8,369 nt of DNA, taken from Candidatus Luteimonas excrementigallinarum (GTDB lineage: Bacteria; Pseudomonadota; Gammaproteobacteria; Xanthomonadales; Xanthomonadaceae). The notes under the pieces are model-generated. The model made no database searches, was not told the DNA's origin, and saw only the letters and a program-made list of their open reading frames with translations. The DNA is taken from NCBI GenBank assembly GCA_019115725.1, contig DXCY01000184.1, forward strand, positions 1-8,369, read 5' to 3'. Position 1 is the stretch's first letter; every line of letters starts with the position of its first letter. The translations under genes were made by a program, and so were the position numbers. This document shows, piece by piece, positions 5,132-8,369 of this stretch.

Positions 5132-5138
5132 TAAGGAG
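5132..5138 (+). promoter_or_regulatory. Ribosome binding site of mrpA
   Basis: TAAGGAG is fully complementary to the 16S rRNA 3' end and sits 4 nt before the ATG at 5143. It decides the start against the in-frame upstream ATG at 5008. Confidence 0.8.
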
Positions 5139-5142
5139 ACTG

Positions 5143-7917
5143 ATGCTAGAGGTCCTGTTGGCCCTACCCTTCGTGCTGGCGCTTTCGGTGGCGGCGTTCC
5201 ACGCCGTGCCCCGCTCTGCGATCGCATGGATGGCCGCCTTCGCTCCCCTGCTCGGTCTGGCGATCCTTGCCTGGCTCACCCCGTCGGTGATGTCAGGCGA
5301 TGTGCCTCGTACGGTGTACGAATGGGTCCCGCAGGTGGGCCTGCTGTTCGACCTGCGCCTGGACGGCCTGGCCTGGATGTTCGCCGGGCTGGTGCTGGGC
5401 ATCGGCGTGCTGGTGGTGATGTACGCCCGCTACTACCTCAGCGCGCAGGATTCCGCGCCGCGGTTCTTCGCCTACCTGCTGCTCTTCATGGGCTCGATGC
5501 TGGGCATGGTGCTGGCCGGCAACCTGCTGCTGATGGTGGTGTTCTGGGAACTGACCTCGATCAGCTCGTTCCTGCTGATCGGCTTCTGGGCACACCAGCA
5601 GGATGCGCGCCAGGGCGCGCGCATGGCCCTGACCATCACCGCCATGGGCGGGCTGGCGCTGCTGGGTGGCGTGCTGCTGATCGGCCGGGTCACCGGCAGC
5701 TACGATCTGGATGTGGTGCTGGCCTCGGGCGATGCGATCCGCGCCAGCGGCATGTATCCCGCCATCCTCGGCCTGGTGCTGCTGGGCATCTTCACCAAGA
5801 GCGCGCAGTTCCCGTTCCACTTCTGGCTGCCGCACGCGATGGCGGCACCCACCCCGGTGTCGGCCTACCTGCACTCGGCCACCATGGTGAAGGCCGGCGT
5901 GTTCCTGCTGGCGCGCCTGCACCCGGCACTGGCGGGCACGGACCTGTTTTTCTACACGGTCAGCTCGATCGGCGCGATCACCCTGCTGATGGGCGCCTGG
6001 TTCGCCATCTTCCAGCATGACCTGAAGGGCCTGCTGGCCTATTCGACCATCTCCCATCTGGGCCTGATCACCCTGCTGTTCGGGCTGTCCACGCCGATGG
6101 CGGTGGTGGCGGCGCTGTTCCACATCCTCAACCACGCCACCTTCAAGGCCTCGCTGTTCATGGCCGCGGGCATCATCGATCACGAGACCGGCACCCGCGA
6201 CATGCGCCGGCTGGGCAACCTGCGCAGGTTCATGCCCTGGACCAGCGCACTGGCGATCATCGCCTCGCTGGCGATGGCCGGCGTGCCGCTGCTCAACGGC
6301 TTTTTGTCCAAGGAAATGTTCTTCGCCGAGGCGCTGGAAGTGCAGGGCGACATGCAGATGGTGATGACCATCGTGGCGGCACTGGCGGGCGTGTTCGGCG
6401 TGGCCTACAGCCTGCGCTTCGTGCACGACACTTTCTACGGCAAGGGTCCGCGTGACCTGGAAGTGACCCCGCACGAGGCGCCGCGCTGGATGCGGATCCC
6501 GGTGGCGATCCTGGTGCTGCTGTGCCTGGCGGTGGGCATCCTGCCGGCGCTGGTCGTGGGCCCGGCGCTGGCCACCGCGGTATCCGGCACCCTGGGCACG
6601 GCGGCGCCCGAGTACACCCTGGCGCTGTGGCACGGCTTCAACCTGCCGCTGCTGATGAGCGCGGTGGGCCTGGTGTTAGGCGTGGCACTGTATTTCGGCC
6701 TGCGGCGGCTGTTCGATATCCACGCCGCGATCCTCAGCGCGCGTGGCCGCCAGCTGTTCCAGCTCAACGTGGAAGCGCTGTTCACCCTGGCCCGCGTGGC
6801 CAGCGAGTGGATCGTGGCCGGCGGCCTGCGCCGCAGCCTGCTGTGGCTGCTGCTGATCGCCATGGCGATTGGCGCGGTGCCGTTCCTGGCAAGCCTGCCC
6901 ACAAGCCTGCCGCAGCTGGGCGAGCTGCAGCCGCTGCCGGTGACGGGCTGGGTGATCTGGGCGGTGCTGGTGGTGGCCACCCTGGCCACGGTGAGCATGC
7001 ACAGCAAGCGCCTGACCGCACTGATCGTGATCGGCGCGGTGGGGCTGATGGTGAGCCTGATCTTTGTCTACCTGTCGGCACCGGACCTGGCCCTGACCCA
7101 GATCCTGGTGGAAATGGTCACCGTGGCCATGCTGATGATGGCGCTCAACTACCTGCCCAAGCAGTCGCCGCAGCAGCGCTCGATGGTGCGCCGCTGGCGC
7201 GATATCGGCATTTCGGTGGCGGCCGGCGGCGGGATTGCCGCGCTGGCCTACGCCATGATGGTGCGCCCCTCGCAGACCATCGCCGGCGAGCTGCTGGCCC
7301 GCTCGCTGCCCGAGGCCTACGGCAGCAACGTGGTCAACGTGATCCTGGTCGACTTCCGCGGCCTGGATACCTTCGGCGAGATCACCGTGTTCGGCATCGC
7401 CGGGCTGGTGGTGCATGCACTGCTGCGCTGGGCACGCCTGCGCCCCGACGAGGTGATGCCCGGCCAACCGGTGACCCTGCCGATCCCCGCCGACCTGACC
7501 CAGCTGATCTTCCCGCTGACCCTGACGGTCTCGATCTACCTGTTCCTGCGCGGACACAACGCGCCGGGCGGCGGCTTCATCGCCGGCCTGGCCATCGCGG
7601 TGCCGGTGCTGATCAAGTACGTGCTGCAGGGTGCGCGCACGGTGGAGGCCACCTTCGGCTTCGATTACGTGCGCGGCATCGGCATCGGCCTGCTGTTCGC
7701 AGCGGCCGGCGGCATCGGCTCGTTCCTGTTCGGCTATCCGTTCCTGACCAGTGGACACATCGACCTGCAGCTGCCGCTGATCGGCTACCTGCCGCTGGCC
7801 AGCGCCCTGGTGTTCGACATCGGCGTGTACGTGACCGTGTTCGCCAGCGCGCTGCTGATGCTCTCCACCATGGGTACCGTCAAGCAGCGCCAGCAAGCCA
7901 ATGAGGAGGCCTACTGA
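5143..7917 (+). CDS. mrpA: Monovalent cation/proton antiporter subunit A fused to subunit B (MrpAB/MnhAB/PhaAB)
   Basis: A 924-residue inner-membrane subunit of the Mrp complex, which exchanges Na+ (or K+) for H+ and is related to respiratory complex I subunits. Residues about 60-430 form the NuoL/M/N-like antiporter module with its charged intramembrane residues: E136 (VFWELTSISSF), K219 (FTKSAQFPFHFWLP), K250, K295 (HDLKGLLAYSTISHLG), H327, H331 and K335 (FHILNHATFKASL), then K390 and E391 (FLSKEMFF). A DUF4040-like segment follows (about 605-670, SAPDLALTQILVEMVT). Next comes the conserved FRGLDTFGEITVFGIAG (738-754). An MrpB-like domain ends the protein (about 780-908, RGHNAPGGGFIAGL and FDIGVYVTVF). 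In Bacillus A and B are separate genes; the fusion is the usual arrangement in many Gram-negatives. Its stop overlaps the mrpC start by one base. Confidence 0.96.
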   Translation: MLEVLLALPFVLALSVAAFHAVPRSAIAWMAAFAPLLGLAILAWLTPSVMSGDVPRTVYEWVPQVGLLFDLRLDGLAWMFAGLVLGIGVLVVMYARYYLSAQDSAPRFFAYLLLFMGSMLGMVLAGNLLLMVVFWELTSISSFLLIGFWAHQQDARQGARMALTITAMGGLALLGGVLLIGRVTGSYDLDVVLASGDAIRASGMYPAILGLVLLGIFTKSAQFPFHFWLPHAMAAPTPVSAYLHSATMVKAGVFLLARLHPALAGTDLFFYTVSSIGAITLLMGAWFAIFQHDLKGLLAYSTISHLGLITLLFGLSTPMAVVAALFHILNHATFKASLFMAAGIIDHETGTRDMRRLGNLRRFMPWTSALAIIASLAMAGVPLLNGFLSKEMFFAEALEVQGDMQMVMTIVAALAGVFGVAYSLRFVHDTFYGKGPRDLEVTPHEAPRWMRIPVAILVLLCLAVGILPALVVGPALATAVSGTLGTAAPEYTLALWHGFNLPLLMSAVGLVLGVALYFGLRRLFDIHAAILSARGRQLFQLNVEALFTLARVASEWIVAGGLRRSLLWLLLIAMAIGAVPFLASLPTSLPQLGELQPLPVTGWVIWAVLVVATLATVSMHSKRLTALIVIGAVGLMVSLIFVYLSAPDLALTQILVEMVTVAMLMMALNYLPKQSPQQRSMVRRWRDIGISVAAGGGIAALAYAMMVRPSQTIAGELLARSLPEAYGSNVVNVILVDFRGLDTFGEITVFGIAGLVVHALLRWARLRPDEVMPGQPVTLPIPADLTQLIFPLTLTVSIYLFLRGHNAPGGGFIAGLAIAVPVLIKYVLQGARTVEATFGFDYVRGIGIGLLFAAAGGIGSFLFGYPFLTSGHIDLQLPLIGYLPLASALVFDIGVYVTVFASALLMLSTMGTVKQRQQANEEAY

Positions 7918-8270
7918 TGGAGTTCGCGCTGGCTACCGCGATCGGAACCCTGACCGCCGGCGGCGTGTACCTGCTGCTGCGGGCGCGCACGTTCGATGTG
8001 ATCCTGGGGCTGACCCTGCTCTCGTATGCCACCAACCTGCTGATCTTTTCCTCCGGCCGCCTGGTGGTGGGCAAGCCGCCGGTGCTGGTGAACGGGGTGG
8101 AGGCCACGCTGGCCAACCACGCCGACCCGCTGCCGCAGGCGCTGGTACTGACCGCGATCGTGATTGCCTTCGCGACCACCGCGATCACCGTCGTCGTGGC
8201 CATGCGCAACCACGCCGACCTGCGCAGTGACCACGTGGACGCCCAGGACCCGGCGGAAGACCAGCGATGA
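7917..8270 (+). CDS. mrpC: Monovalent cation/proton antiporter subunit C (MrpC/MnhC)
   Basis: A 117-residue, three-helix inner-membrane subunit homologous to complex I subunit NuoK. Helices lie near 3-21 (ALATAIGTLTAGGVYLLL), 28-46 (VILGLTLLSYATNLLIFS) and 75-95 (ALVLTAIVIAFATTAITVVV). The family segment DPLPQALVLTAIVI is present. The C-terminal tail is short, acidic and hydrophilic. The ATG overlaps the mrpA stop as TGATG, so translational re-initiation is expected; GAGGAGG upstream, within the last mrpA codons, serves as ribosome binding site. Length and context match MrpC, and the next gene is mrpD as expected. Confidence 0.94.
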   Translation: MEFALATAIGTLTAGGVYLLLRARTFDVILGLTLLSYATNLLIFSSGRLVVGKPPVLVNGVEATLANHADPLPQALVLTAIVIAFATTAITVVVAMRNHADLRSDHVDAQDPAEDQR

Positions 8271-8369
8271 TGCAGCACCTGGCCATTCTTCCGATCCTGG
8301 TTCCGCTGCTGGCGGGCGCCTGCCTGCTGCTGCTAGAGCGCCGCCAGAACACGCGCGCCCTGCGCACCG
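8267..8369 (+). CDS. mrpD: Monovalent cation/proton antiporter subunit D (MrpD/MnhD), 5' fragment
   Basis: Only the first 34 codons are in the window; the gene runs off the right edge. They encode MMQHLAILPILVPLLAG and then a leucine-rich stretch followed by ERR, typical of the first helix of MrpD, a second NuoL/M/N-like ion-translocating subunit. Two ATGs stand in tandem: 8267 overlaps the mrpC stop by four bases (ATGA), and 8270 overlaps it by one (TGATG). Either could be used; the first is taken here. Identity rests on the N-terminus plus its place directly after mrpC. Confidence 0.85.
   Translation, partial: MMQHLAILPILVPLLAGACLLLLERRQNTRALRT

Noticed and set aside
5008..5142. Upstream ATG for mrpA at 5008
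   Set aside because: It would place the promoter-like TGTTAGAAT and the strong TAAGGAG inside the gene, and the 45 extra residues are not transporter-like.
5293..7904. Several 400-residue shadow frames overlapping mrpA
   Set aside because: They arise from codon-position GC bias; the mrpA frame explains the whole stretch with conserved intramembrane residues.
5143..8369. Interpretation as a NADH dehydrogenase (complex I) cluster, nuoL/nuoK/nuoM
   Set aside because: The fused DUF4040-like and MrpB-like C-terminus and the order AB-C-D are specific to Mrp antiporters, despite the shared ancestry with NuoL/N and NuoK.

Overview
The window is GC-rich chromosomal DNA from a gammaproteobacterium, most likely Xanthomonadaceae (Stenotrophomonas, Lysobacter, Luteimonas, Pseudoxanthomonas or a relative). 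This rests on the long-form PurC with an N-terminus of the Xanthomonas type, the very short DjlA-like J-protein, the fused MrpAB antiporter subunit, and GTAG-type quasi-palindromes in the intergenic DNA. The placement is inferred from protein flavour and base composition, not from a database search.

Layout. Positions 1-435 contain no believable gene and are packed with inverted repeats. Two copies of a 50-nt structured core lie in opposite orientation, each enclosed by its own perfect inverted-repeat arms, and three diverged copies of a 17-bp quasi-palindrome follow, the last overlapping the rpe stop codon. Positions 436-1512, minus strand, hold a DjlA-like membrane-anchored J-domain protein followed by rpe (ribulose-phosphate 3-epimerase), probably one transcript. 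A 99-bp divergent intergenic region (1513-1611) carries back-to-back -10-like boxes. Positions 1612-3997, plus strand, hold purC (SAICAR synthetase), an Mpo1-like (DUF962) membrane protein and an EamA/DMT-family permease, with gaps of only 6 and 4 nt, which suggests an operon. A convergent minus-strand gene (4042-4908) encodes an atypical short-chain dehydrogenase/epimerase-like NAD(P)-binding protein. From 5143 to the right edge runs the start of an Mrp/Mnh/Pha multisubunit monovalent cation/proton antiporter operon: fused mrpAB, mrpC and the first codons of mrpD, each start overlapping the preceding stop.

How the genes relate. rpe (pentose phosphate pathway) and purC (purine synthesis from PRPP) are housekeeping genes that share a divergent promoter region. 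The Mpo1-like protein and the EamA exporter ride downstream of purC with no obvious biochemical link to it. The Mrp operon is an independent unit for Na+/H+ homeostasis with its own extended -10 promoter and a strong ribosome binding site. The coding regions look ordinary. The most unusual material is the structured repeat pair at 1-309, where two copies keep the same core while their flanking arms have changed sequence but not complementarity.
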